A stretch of 33,685 nt of DNA from Dehalococcoidia bacterium (GTDB taxonomy: Bacteria > Chloroflexota > Dehalococcoidia > Lucifugimonadales > Lucifugimonadaceae): contig PBVQ01000006.1 of assembly GCA_002728715.1 (NCBI GenBank), positions 1 to 33,685 of the forward strand. Reading direction: 5' to 3'. Positions 8,281 through 16,449 of the stretch are shown piece after piece (the stretch's first letter is position 1; each line of letters begins with the position of its first letter). The translations under genes and the position numbers were made by a program. The notes beneath the pieces were generated by a model. It saw only the letters and a program-made list of their open reading frames with translations, had not been told where the DNA came from and did no database searches.

Positions 8281-9279
8281 ATGTTAGAAAGAATGTATGG
8301 TATAACACCTCAGGATGAACTTCCACCATCTGAATTAGAGGTACCTGGTTTATCCATTGTCGATGAAGAAAATGGTGAGTCTTACGGTAGATTTATTGTG
8401 CAGCCTCTTGAAAAGGGTTGGGGTGTAACTTTAGGCAACCCTATACGACGTATATTATTAAATTCTCTTTCAGGTACAGCTATAACTTGGATAAAAATAG
8501 ATGGTATACAGCATGAATACTCTACTCTTGAAAATATGCGAGAAGGTATCGTAGAGTTTATTCTTAATGTAAAGGGAGTACGGATTAAATCTCTTACTGA
8601 TAGGCCTGGAAGGCTCAGGCTAGATGTATCAGGAGAAGGGGAAATCAAAGCTGGCGATATAATGGCTACTTCAGATTTCGAAATAGTTAACCCTGATCAT
8701 CACCTTGCAACCTTAGATAATGAAAAGGCAAGATTATCTGTTGAATTTAATGTTGATCAAGGCACAGGATATTTAGTAGGAAGTAACGATGAAGGATTAC
8801 CAATAGGTGTTTTGCCTGTAGATGCAATTTTCTCCCCTGTGAGAAAAGTTAATTTTGAGGTTGAACCAACTCGCGTTGGGCAAAATTCAGACTTAGAAAA
8901 ATTAGTAATAGAAGTTTGGACTGATAAAACTATCTCGCCACTTGATGCCTTACAATCAGCTAGTAATCAATTAATGGATAAGTTTTATCTGTTCACACAA
9001 TTTGATAAAAAGCTTGAAGAATCGGATGCTCCAACACTACCTGGAGTATCACCTGAAATATTCAATACATTAGTTGAAACTCTAGATTTATCAGCACGAA
9101 CACTTAATTGTCTGAAGAGGGCAAATATAAATCGTGTTGGTGAAGTATTAATGATGCCAAAAGGAGATGTTTTGAAAATTAGAAATTTTGGTCAAAAATC
9201 ACTTGATGAATTATATGACAAATTGGCAGAATATAATTATTTGCCTAATGAAAATGGAGAGAATTCAGTTGAGGCATAA
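8281..9279 (+). CDS. rpoA: DNA-directed RNA polymerase subunit alpha
   Basis: Alpha dimerises to nucleate RNA polymerase, and its C-terminal domain contacts UP elements and activators. The 332-residue protein has the N-terminal domain with GRFIVQPLEKGWGVTLGNPI, then RRILLNSLSG, the central insert HHLATLDNEKARLSVEFNVD, and the C-terminal helix-hairpin-helix domain from about residue 260 (ETLDLSARTLNCLKRANINR). The ATG follows CTAGGAGG at the end of rpsD. Its end overlaps the rplQ start by 11 bases. Confidence 0.97.
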   Translation: MLERMYGITPQDELPPSELEVPGLSIVDEENGESYGRFIVQPLEKGWGVTLGNPIRRILLNSLSGTAITWIKIDGIQHEYSTLENMREGIVEFILNVKGVRIKSLTDRPGRLRLDVSGEGEIKAGDIMATSDFEIVNPDHHLATLDNEKARLSVEFNVDQGTGYLVGSNDEGLPIGVLPVDAIFSPVRKVNFEVEPTRVGQNSDLEKLVIEVWTDKTISPLDALQSASNQLMDKFYLFTQFDKKLEESDAPTLPGVSPEIFNTLVETLDLSARTLNCLKRANINRVGEVLMMPKGDVLKIRNFGQKSLDELYDKLAEYNYLPNENGENSVEA

Positions 9280-9622
9280 AGTTACTGGTAGACAATTTGG
9301 TAGACCAACTGGCCAAAGAAAAGCACTTTTTAGAAATCTCGTAACTGATTTTCTAAGAAATGGTCATATTAAAACTACTATTGATAAAGCAAAAGAAATT
9401 AGACCCATTGCTGAAAAGATGGTTACTTATGGTAAAAAGGGAACATTAAATGATAGGCGCTTAGCTGCATCTTTTATAACAGATCCCAAAGTTGTAAAAA
9501 AAATTTTTGATGAAATTGGTCCTAAGTATAAAGATAGGCCTGGTGGGTATACCAGAATAAGTAGAATAGGAACACGCGCTGGTGATGCAGCTGAAATGGC
9601 AATAATAGAACTAGTATCTTAA
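9269..9622 (+). CDS. rplQ: 50S ribosomal protein L17
   Basis: L17 is a 50S protein near the tunnel exit. With TTG at 9269 the product is 117 residues and begins (M)RHKVTGRQFGRPTGQRKA, the standard N-terminus. GGAGAG at 9256-9261 lies seven bases upstream. The open frame extends further upstream to 9188, but that part overlaps rpoA and does not look like L17. The end DAAEMAIIELVS is typical. The 11-base overlap with rpoA suggests coupled translation. Confidence 0.95.
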   Translation: MRHKVTGRQFGRPTGQRKALFRNLVTDFLRNGHIKTTIDKAKEIRPIAEKMVTYGKKGTLNDRRLAASFITDPKVVKKIFDEIGPKYKDRPGGYTRISRIGTRAGDAAEMAIIELVS

Positions 9623-9634
9623 AAAGTTAGTATT

Positions 9635-10426
9635 ATGCAATTTAGTTTTCGTTTGCAGTATGATGGTACTTTTTTTTGTGGTTCACAATTACAAAGTAAT
9701 GTGAGAACTGTTCAGGGGGACCTTGAATATTCTATTTCAAAAGTTTTTTCAGCTAAAATAAGAGTCAAATTATCAAGTAGAACGGATTCTGGCGTTCATG
9801 CTTATTTTCAAGTAGGGACTTTTAATGTCAATACATCTATGACGACACAAAATATGATTGATGCCATAAATTTTTACTTAAGTGATGATGTGGAAATAAT
9901 TTGTATTCATCAGGTAAAAAATAATAACTTTGATCCCAGAGGTGATGCTATATCTAGAACATATACTTATAAATTAAGTGATAGCAAAGATTTATCTGTT
10001 CTTTATAGACAACATGTTACTAAAGTTAAGAAGAAAATTGATATTAATATTATGAAATTATTATCTAAAAAATTAGTAGGAAAACATGATTTTGCATCAT
10101 TCATTAGTTCTAAGGTTCCGAAAAACGCTTTTACTAAAAGGGAGGTATTTAGCACATCAGTTATTTCTAAAGAAAATGTTATATTTTTTACAATAACAGC
10201 AAACTCATTTCTTCATCAACAAATCAGAAGAATAGTAGGATCAATGTATAGAATTTCAGTAGGTATTGATAAATTTGAGGTATTTGAGGATCAATTATCA
10301 AATCCAAAAAGGGGAAAGGCGTCATTTGTGATATCTCCTAAAGGCATAACTTTATCTAATATTTTATATAAGTATGCACTAGAATGTGGATTACCTGGGG
10401 AAAAAACTGTTTCAAAGTTGTGCTAA
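9635..10426 (+). CDS. truA: tRNA pseudouridine(38-40) synthase TruA
   Basis: TruA isomerises uridines 38-40 in the tRNA anticodon stem. The 263-residue protein has the start FSFRLQYDGTFFCGSQLQ, the catalytic motif SSRTDSGVHA near residues 50-59 with the catalytic Asp, and FLHQQIRRIVGSMYRISVG near residue 195. Length is normal. It sits in the rplQ-truA-rplM-rpsI order found in many bacteria. Confidence 0.95.
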   Translation: MQFSFRLQYDGTFFCGSQLQSNVRTVQGDLEYSISKVFSAKIRVKLSSRTDSGVHAYFQVGTFNVNTSMTTQNMIDAINFYLSDDVEIICIHQVKNNNFDPRGDAISRTYTYKLSDSKDLSVLYRQHVTKVKKKIDINIMKLLSKKLVGKHDFASFISSKVPKNAFTKREVFSTSVISKENVIFFTITANSFLHQQIRRIVGSMYRISVGIDKFEVFEDQLSNPKRGKASFVISPKGITLSNILYKYALECGLPGEKTVSKLC

Positions 10427-10446
10427 ATTAGTTAAAATAGTAACTT

Positions 10447-11142
10447 ATGTCAAAAAAAATTGAACAATATAATCCAAGTGCAAAAAATATAGTTAATGAC
10501 TGGAAAGTAGTAGATGCTAATGGTCAAACACTAGGAATTCTTGCATCAAAAATTGCAACTATGCTTATGGGTAAACATAAACCTAACTATGTACCCCACA
10601 TGCTAACTGGTGATTATGTAGTTGTTATTAATGCGTCAGGCATAAAAGTTACTGGTATGAAATCAGAACAGAAATTTTACACACGGCATAGCCAATATCC
10701 TGGTAATATAAAAAAAATTCCTTATAATCGAATGCCTTCTAATAAAGTTTTGCATCTGGCAGTAAAGGGAATGCTACCGAAAAATAAATTATCAAGTAAA
10801 ATGCTTAAGCGCTTGAAAATATATGATGACTCCAATCATCCTCACTCTGCACAATTATTGGGAACTGAAAACAGACTAATTAGTAAAAAAGAAACCTTAT
10901 CTTCTGGTGTCGCTTCAGCTAAATCTTCAAAAAAGAAAAATAATACATCATCTAGCGTGACCTCTAATAAAAATGAAGACAGTGTCGCTACAACCAAGGC
11001 TAAGGCAACTACAACCAAGGCTAAGGCAACTACAACCAAGGATAAGGCAACTACAACCAAGGCTAAGGCAACTACAACCAAGGCTAAGGCAACTAAAACC
11101 AAGTCTAAAGCAAATAAATCTAAAGAAGATTCAACTAAATAA
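10447..11142 (+). CDS. rplM: 50S ribosomal protein L13 with lysine/threonine-rich C-terminal repeat tail
   Basis: L13 is an early 50S assembly protein. Residues 1 to about 145 are a normal L13: DWKVVDANGQTLGILASKIA, GKHKPNYVPHMLTGDYVVVI and YNRMPSNKVLHLAVKGMLPK. The protein is 231 residues instead of ~145. The extra ~85 residues are a Ser/Lys linker followed by about six 7-residue repeats of the KAKATTT type (about residues 181-226). The frame stays open to the stop only 21 bases before rpsI, so the tail is not a frameshift artefact. No Shine-Dalgarno is visible before ATG 10447. It resembles the tail on L5 in this window. Confidence 0.94.
   Translation: MSKKIEQYNPSAKNIVNDWKVVDANGQTLGILASKIATMLMGKHKPNYVPHMLTGDYVVVINASGIKVTGMKSEQKFYTRHSQYPGNIKKIPYNRMPSNKVLHLAVKGMLPKNKLSSKMLKRLKIYDDSNHPHSAQLLGTENRLISKKETLSSGVASAKSSKKKNNTSSSVTSNKNEDSVATTKAKATTTKAKATTTKDKATTTKAKATTTKAKATKTKSKANKSKEDSTK
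10987..11124 (+). repeat. 21-bp tandem repeat inside rplM
   Basis: About six copies of a 21-bp unit containing ACTACAACCAAGGCTAAGGC, with one GCT-to-GAT change in the third unit and decay in the last two. They encode KAKATTT, KDKATTT and KSKANKS units. The near-identity at DNA level points to recent expansion or strong slippage. Confidence 0.85.
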
Positions 11143-11163
11143 TAATTATACGGAGAAAATTCA

Positions 11164-11559
11164 TTGAAAGATCAAAAATATTTTTATGGTACAGGGAGAA
11201 GAAAAACTTCTGTTGCTAGGGTAAGGGTTTATAATACTCCTGGAAATTCAACAATAAACGATAAACCTATGAATGATTTTTTTACAGTTGATTCATGGAA
11301 AAAAATTGCCACTTTACCCTTAAAAATTACAAAGTTATTAGACAAGGTTACTGTAGTAGCTAAGACTCACGGTGGTGGTAATGCAGGTCAAGCAGGTGCT
11401 TTTTCGCATGGCCTAACAAGGGCTTTAATTGTTATGGATGAATCTCTTAAAAAACCACTTAAAGATGCTGGATTAGTAACTCGTGATTCACGAATGAAAG
11501 AAAGTAAAAAGTATGGACTTAAGAGAGCTAGAAAGGCTCCTCAGTATACTAAACGATAA
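11164..11559 (+). CDS. rpsI: 30S ribosomal protein S9
   Basis: S9 has a C-terminal tail that reaches the P-site tRNA. The 131-residue protein has YFYGTGRRKTSVARVRVYN, the GGGNAGQAGAFSHGLTRAL block and the C-terminus KKYGLKRARKAPQYTKR; the final K-R is the functional tail. The start is TTG at 11164, eight bases after GGAG at 11152-11155. It is the last gene of the + strand block. Its stop is five bases from the stop of the convergent permease gene, and no terminator hairpin is visible between them. Confidence 0.96.
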   Translation: MKDQKYFYGTGRRKTSVARVRVYNTPGNSTINDKPMNDFFTVDSWKKIATLPLKITKLLDKVTVVAKTHGGGNAGQAGAFSHGLTRALIVMDESLKKPLKDAGLVTRDSRMKESKKYGLKRARKAPQYTKR

Positions 11560-11564
11560 AATTT

Positions 11565-12500
11565 CTACCTTGGGTTCATCTTTTCATTGATATAATCTCC
11601 AACAACGTTCCAAGATAGAATCAATATCCAGATAATGATAATTGGAGGAAGTAATTGCTCAGGATGGTTTCTAAGTACTGATACACTTGTAACTCCTCTA
11701 GAAGTTACGTCATTAATCATCACTCCTAGGCTAGGTTTTGGAGGTTGAACGCCTATTCCAAAAAAACTTAATACAACTTCAGATAATGCTATTGCTCCTA
11801 TTCCAAAACTTGCAGAAACTATTACTGGACTAATTACATTAGGTAAAACGTGAAAAAATATAATTCGAAAATTTGATGTTCCCATTGCTTGAGAAGCTTG
11901 AATGTATTCTAATTCTCTAACAACAAGTACTTGTCCTCTTATTAGTCTCATAGTTCCAAACCAACTTAGAGGTAATAAAGCTATACCAACTACAAAATAA
12001 TCAATAATTCCTGAATTTGCCAGTCCGGATAAATTTAATTTATCTTCTAAATTATAGATAAATTCAACTATTCTTGGCCTTATAGTTGCAGCTAACAAAA
12101 TAATTAAGAAAATTTCTGGAAAGGAAGATACAATTTCACCCAAACGCATTACAAAAACATCGGTTTTTCCTCTAAAATATCCACTAATTAAACCCATAGA
12201 TACACCTAATAATAAAGTTCCAGTCAATAAAGTAGTAAAGGTTATTATCACTGTAGTCTGTATTCCCCATACTACCCTGCTGAAAATATCTCTACCAAGT
12301 TTATCAGTACCTAAAATATTTTCTTTTGATGGAGAACTTTGGGTATTATATAAATCTATTGAATTATAATCATGAGTAGCTAATAAGGGTGCAAATATTC
12401 CAATAAGATAAATTGTAAGTATAAAGAATATACATATAGATATTAGTTTTCTTTCAAAAATTTTATTTCTAAACTTTTGTATTTTTTCTAAAATATTCAA
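11565..12500 (-). CDS. ABC transporter permease, DppC/OppC type
   Basis: This is one of two membrane subunits of a peptide/nickel-class importer. The 311-residue protein has an N-terminal membrane segment, the OppC N-terminal signature LGTDKLGRDIFSRVVWG near residue 63, and the EAA loop ASQAMGTSNFRIIFFHVLP, which docks on the ATPase, near residues 205-223. Five to six hydrophobic segments are visible. The start is TTG; its TTGA overlaps the TGA stop of the upstream permease by four bases. Substrate cannot be read from sequence; oligopeptides are the usual guess. Confidence 0.92.
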   Translation of the reverse strand: MNILEKIQKFRNKIFERKLISICIFFILTIYLIGIFAPLLATHDYNSIDLYNTQSSPSKENILGTDKLGRDIFSRVVWGIQTTVIITFTTLLTGTLLLGVSMGLISGYFRGKTDVFVMRLGEIVSSFPEIFLIILLAATIRPRIVEFIYNLEDKLNLSGLANSGIIDYFVVGIALLPLSWFGTMRLIRGQVLVVRELEYIQASQAMGTSNFRIIFFHVLPNVISPVIVSASFGIGAIALSEVVLSFFGIGVQPPKPSLGVMINDVTSRGVTSVSVLRNHPEQLLPPIIIIWILILSWNVVGDYINEKMNPR

Positions 12501-13435
12501 TTTTTTTCACTTAATCTTATTCTTGGATCTATGAATGAGTATGCCAAATCAATAATTAAATTTGCAAAAATCAATGACACAGAACCTATCATTACAAAAG
12601 CTGTAAGTATAGGAAAATCTCTCTGAAAAATTGCATCTAATGACAATCTGGCTACCCCAGGAATACCATAAATAATTTCAACAATTAATGAACCACTAAA
12701 TATTCCTGCTATAGTAAAACCAAGCAAAGTCAAAATAGGAAGTAGAGCATTTCGAATTATATGTTTAGTAGTAATTTGAAAATTAGTTAATCCTTTAGAA
12801 TAAGCTGTTCTAACGTAATCTTCATTAATTACATTTAAGGTACTAGACCTCATATGCCTAATATATATGGCTGAGCCGGGTATGCCAACAGTTAATGTAG
12901 GAAGAATAGCTGAGTAAGAAAAAATACCATCCCACCCTGAAGCAGGTAGCCAATTAAGATTTACTGAAAAAAATAAAATTAATAATGGGGCTATAAGGAA
13001 TACAGGAATTGCATAGATGATCAAACTGCTAAGAACTATTAGTGGGTCTAGTTTAGTCTTATGATTTTTAGCAGCATAAAAACCTAAAGGTATACCGATT
13101 AGTATAGCTAAAAAAGAAGCAATTAGATTTAGTTGAAGAGTGACAAGTAATTTAGGTCCTATTATTGTGCTTACTTTTTTTCCAGAATATGTGTAACTCT
13201 CACCAAAATCACCCTTTATGGCTTTCGAAATATATTTAATATACTGAGTTGATAATGGTTCATTCAATCCCATCTCATCTCTCAATTTTTCTATTCTTTC
13301 TGGAGTTGCTTTGTTTCCTAGTTTCAGTTCAGCTGGATCTCCTGGTGCAACAGTACCCATAAAAAAAACAAAAAAAGTTGATATTATTAGTAAAACTGGT
13401 GTCCATAATATTCTTCTGAGTATATAAATAAACAT
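12497..13435 (-). CDS. ABC transporter permease, DppB/OppB type
   Basis: This is the partner permease. The 312-residue protein begins MFIYILRRILWTPVLLIIST, the typical DppB/OppB start, followed by FVFFMGTVAPGDPAELKLG. The EAA loop is AYSKGLTNFQITTKHIIRNA near residues 207-226. About six membrane segments are visible. The ATG overlaps the stop of the substrate-binding protein gene by one base (TGATG), a coupled arrangement. Confidence 0.92.
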   Translation of the reverse strand: MFIYILRRILWTPVLLIISTFFVFFMGTVAPGDPAELKLGNKATPERIEKLRDEMGLNEPLSTQYIKYISKAIKGDFGESYTYSGKKVSTIIGPKLLVTLQLNLIASFLAILIGIPLGFYAAKNHKTKLDPLIVLSSLIIYAIPVFLIAPLLILFFSVNLNWLPASGWDGIFSYSAILPTLTVGIPGSAIYIRHMRSSTLNVINEDYVRTAYSKGLTNFQITTKHIIRNALLPILTLLGFTIAGIFSGSLIVEIIYGIPGVARLSLDAIFQRDFPILTAFVMIGSVSLIFANLIIDLAYSFIDPRIRLSEKN

Positions 13436-15171
13436 CAGTTATCTTTAATCCATACATCCTTAAATCTAGATACACTAAGAGAATAGAACTTAAGATTTTT
13501 AATTCTTGGCTTCACTAATGATATTGAGTCTGTACCCCACCATAAAGGGATCCATGGTGCTTCATTTATGATTATTTGTTCTGCTTGATTATACAACTCA
13601 TATCTACTTTTAGTATCTTGTTCAACCTGAGCTTGATTAATAAAATCATCTACATTTTTATTATTATATGATCCATAGTTTATGGAACTATCTGATCTAA
13701 ATAGAACATCTATGAATGTTTGGGGATCAGGATAATCAGCTTCCCATGCCAAACCGCTCCATGCTTGTAATCTGCCTTTATGTAAATCTTGCAAATAAGT
13801 AGCCCATTCAACTTGCTGAATATTTATATCTATACCCAAATTTTCTCTCCACATGTCAGCAATTATTTCAGTGGTGAAACCTACAGATCCCCCTGTACCA
13901 GGTATAGTTAAGGTTATTCGTGGAATTTTGCTAGTATCAATTTCAGGTCCACTTGAATCACTATTATATGAGGCATATTTAGATTCAGCTAATAATGACT
14001 TTGCTTTTTCTAAATTGAATCTTAAAGAAGAAATTTTTTCTGAATAACCAGGAAAATTTGGGGGGATTATGCCATCTGCTGGAATAACTAAATTTGAAAA
14101 AACTTGATCAGCAATAAGTTGCTTGTCTATAGCATGGTTTAATGCCTGTCTAAACTTAATATCATCAAATGGAGCTTTATTAGTGTTAAATCCAATATAA
14201 GTTATTGCATGCCTTGGAGGTATAGTAACAAGATCATTGTTTAAGTCTGAACATTTGTCTTCTACTCTTTCTAAGTCTGCTAATGTTACACCTGTTATAT
14301 CTATTTCGTCGTTTTCATACATGGCCATTGGAACTCCACCTGCAAGGTTAAAGACTATTTTGTCCAAATAAGCTTTTCTATCCCAAAAATTATCATTTCT
14401 GTTTAATATGATTTCTTTTCCTACGGTGTAATCTTTTAATATAAATGGACCCGTCCCTATGGGTGATTCAAGCCAATTATTATTTTTATATTCAACATTT
14501 TTTTTGCTTAGTATAAATGCAGTTGGATACGAAAGTTTAGCTAGAAAATAAGCTTTTGGTGCATCTATTTTTATTCTTATAGTTCGATCGTTTATTACAG
14601 AGATTCCTTCTGTAGTTAATTTTTGTCCATTTATTATTTCTTTTATACCAATAATATCTCCAAGAAATTCTTCAGCTACGGTAGAACCAGTTTTTGGGTT
14701 AGCAGCTCTCTCAAAGGACCATTTTACATCTTCAGCAGTTAATAATTCTCCATCAGAAAATTTTAAGTTAGGGCGTAAGGTAAAATCGTAAATAGTTCCG
14801 TCTTCACTAATATTCCAAGATTCTGCTAAGTCTGCTACTACTGGAGGGCTTTCATTAGAATTTAGTTTTACCAAACCAGAAAAAAGTTCAACTACAATTC
14901 CTATTGAACTTCCATCAGTTGTCAAATGTGGATCTAAGGTTGGGGGATCAGACCACAATAAATTAATTTCACCACCAAAATTACTATCGTCTGAATCTTG
15001 GTATTGTTCTAATAATGAGGGAGCCAAATTACTCTTTGAGTCTTGATTTGTATTTTCATCTAATTGTATTTCTGTTTCGCAGTCAGCATTATTATTCTGA
15101 TTTTCATCTGAACTACAACTAACTAAGAATATAGTTAATAATATTAATAATGAATGACTTAATTTTTTCAT
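13435..15171 (-). CDS. ABC transporter substrate-binding lipoprotein, family 5 (peptide/nickel type)
   Basis: This is the solute receptor of the importer. The 578-residue protein starts with a lipoprotein signal peptide (lysines, hydrophobic stretch, lipobox LVSC with Cys19), then a ~45-residue acidic/Asn-rich linker. The family-5 solute-binding domain runs from about residue 62 (NLLWSDPPTLDPHLTTDG-like, GGEINLLWSDPPTLDP) to the end, with SFERAANPKTGS and FRQALNHAIDKQLIADQVFS as typical blocks. GGAG sits across the stop of prfB, just before the ATG, so it is probably co-transcribed with prfB. No ATPase gene (DppD/DppF) lies nearby, so the ATPases must be encoded elsewhere. Confidence 0.92.
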   Translation of the reverse strand: MKKLSHSLLILLTIFLVSCSSDENQNNNADCETEIQLDENTNQDSKSNLAPSLLEQYQDSDDSNFGGEINLLWSDPPTLDPHLTTDGSSIGIVVELFSGLVKLNSNESPPVVADLAESWNISEDGTIYDFTLRPNLKFSDGELLTAEDVKWSFERAANPKTGSTVAEEFLGDIIGIKEIINGQKLTTEGISVINDRTIRIKIDAPKAYFLAKLSYPTAFILSKKNVEYKNNNWLESPIGTGPFILKDYTVGKEIILNRNDNFWDRKAYLDKIVFNLAGGVPMAMYENDEIDITGVTLADLERVEDKCSDLNNDLVTIPPRHAITYIGFNTNKAPFDDIKFRQALNHAIDKQLIADQVFSNLVIPADGIIPPNFPGYSEKISSLRFNLEKAKSLLAESKYASYNSDSSGPEIDTSKIPRITLTIPGTGGSVGFTTEIIADMWRENLGIDINIQQVEWATYLQDLHKGRLQAWSGLAWEADYPDPQTFIDVLFRSDSSINYGSYNNKNVDDFINQAQVEQDTKSRYELYNQAEQIIINEAPWIPLWWGTDSISLVKPRIKNLKFYSLSVSRFKDVWIKDN

Positions 15172-15179
15172 TTTTTCTC

Positions 15180-16275
15180 CTATTTAATTTTTGAATTTAG
15201 ATAAGATTTTAAAAAACTGTCTATTTTTCCATTTAGAATAGATTCTGCATCTTTTGTTTCAAAATTTGTTCGATGGTCTTTTACCATCTTATAAGGATGT
15301 AAAATATAACTTCTTATTTGGCTACCAAATTCTGCAGCTACATGCTCACCCTTAATTTTTTGTCTTTCTTTTTCCTGCTCTTCAAGCCTCATATTCAGAA
15401 GCCTAGAATGTAAAATTTTTAATGCCACTTCTTTGTTCTGAAACTGAGATCTTTCATTCTGAACTGATACAACAATATTAGTTGGAATATGAGTTATTCT
15501 AACAGCGGTAGAATTTTTCTGAACACTTTGACCTCCATTGCCGCTAGCTCTGAAAACATCTATTCTAATATCGTCGGAATTTATTTTTATTTCTTCATCA
15601 TTTTCTACTTCAGGTAAAACTTCTACTAGTGCAAAGCTTGTGTGTCTTCTGTGATCTGAATCAAAGGGAGATAATCGAACAAGACGATGAGTACCTTTTT
15701 CTGATTTCAAATAACCATATGCATAATCACCTTGAATTTTTATGGTTGCACTTTTTATTCCTGCTTCATCTCCTGAACTATAATCTAAAATATCTGTTTT
15801 ATAATTTCTTAACTCTCCCCATCTACGATACATTCTTAATAACATTTCAGCCCAGTCTTGAGAGTCAACCCCACCTGCTCCTGACTTAATGCTTAATAGT
15901 GCTGAGTTTTTGTCATACTCATCACGTAATTGCAGTTGAATTTCTAAATTATTTAAGTAGTTTTCAAGTGTTTTTTGTTCTTCAATTAGTTGGGAAATAT
16001 ATTCCTCGTCATTCTCTTCAAATGCAATTATTAATAGGCTAGAATTAGTATGAATTTTTTCTTTTAGTTCGGTCCATTTAGAAGATTCTGACTTCATAAA
16101 GGATAGTTGTTGCATCAATTTTTGAGCTTTAGTTGAATCATTCCAAAAGTTTTCAGTATTTATTTCTTTTTCCAGAACTTTTATATTACTGTCTATTTTA
16201 GAAAGGTCAAAGACGCCTCACAATTTGTTCTATTCTATCTAATAATTTCTTGGAGTCTGAAAGTATAGGGTTCAT
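15180..16275 (-). CDS. prfB: Peptide chain release factor 2, expressed by programmed +1 frameshift
   Basis: RF2 releases peptides at UGA and UAA. The - strand frame starting with ATG at 16275 encodes 22 residues (MNPILSDSKKLLDRIEQIVR, then RL) and stops at TGA (16209-16207) right after CTT. Shifting +1 at CTT TGA C continues as DLSKIDSNIKVLEKEIN into the long frame ending at 15180. The joined product is 364 residues, the normal length. SPF (codon recognition) is near residues 202-204 and GGQ (catalysis) near 247-249. A GAGG sequence lies just upstream of the slip site, as in the classical autoregulatory prfB signal. A conventional reading from an internal start would lose about 50 N-terminal residues. 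Confidence 0.95.
16207..16212 (-). promoter_or_regulatory. prfB +1 frameshift site (CTT TGA)
   Basis: On the - strand the sequence reads TGAGGCGTCTTTGAC. The classical bacterial prfB site is AGGGGGTATCTTTGAC, with an internal Shine-Dalgarno-like element 3 bases before CTT. Here GAGG has the same 3-base spacing to CTT and is followed by the same CTTTGAC. Low RF2 makes ribosomes pause at UGA and slip, so RF2 controls its own synthesis (established for the family). Confidence 0.93.
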
Positions 16276-16372
16276 AATTTTTATAATTTTGTTTTAAAAG
16301 TAATTATATCAATTCATTATATAAAATAATAACGTATGTTTATCCATAATAATTCGTAAAATATTAAAACAA

Positions 16373-16449
16373 CGGGGCGTGGCGCAGCTCGGTAGCGCGT
16401 TGCACTGGGGGTGCAGAGGTCACAGGTTCAAATCCTGTCGCCCCGACCA
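16373..16449 (+). tRNA. tRNA-Pro (anticodon GGG), CCA encoded
   Basis: A full cloverleaf can be folded. The acceptor CGGGGCG pairs with CGCCCCG (7 bp), the D stem is GCGC/GCGC, and the anticodon stem TTGCA/TGCAG includes one T-G pair. The anticodon loop is CTGGGGG with anticodon GGG. The variable region is AGGTC. The T stem ACAGG/CCTGT encloses loop TTCAAAT, the discriminator is A, and CCA is encoded. It reads proline codons CCC and CCT. The last 22 bases overlap, on the opposite strand, the 3' end of the MFS gene reading frame. Confidence 0.96.

Noticed and set aside
9188-9268. Longer N-terminus of L17
   Set aside because: The extra 27 residues overlap rpoA and do not match L17; the TTG at 9269 has a good Shine-Dalgarno and the conserved RHKVTGRQ start.
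15180-16118. prfB as a 312-residue gene starting inside the long frame
   Set aside because: It would lose the N-terminal domain start; the upstream 22-codon frame with CTT TGA restores full length.
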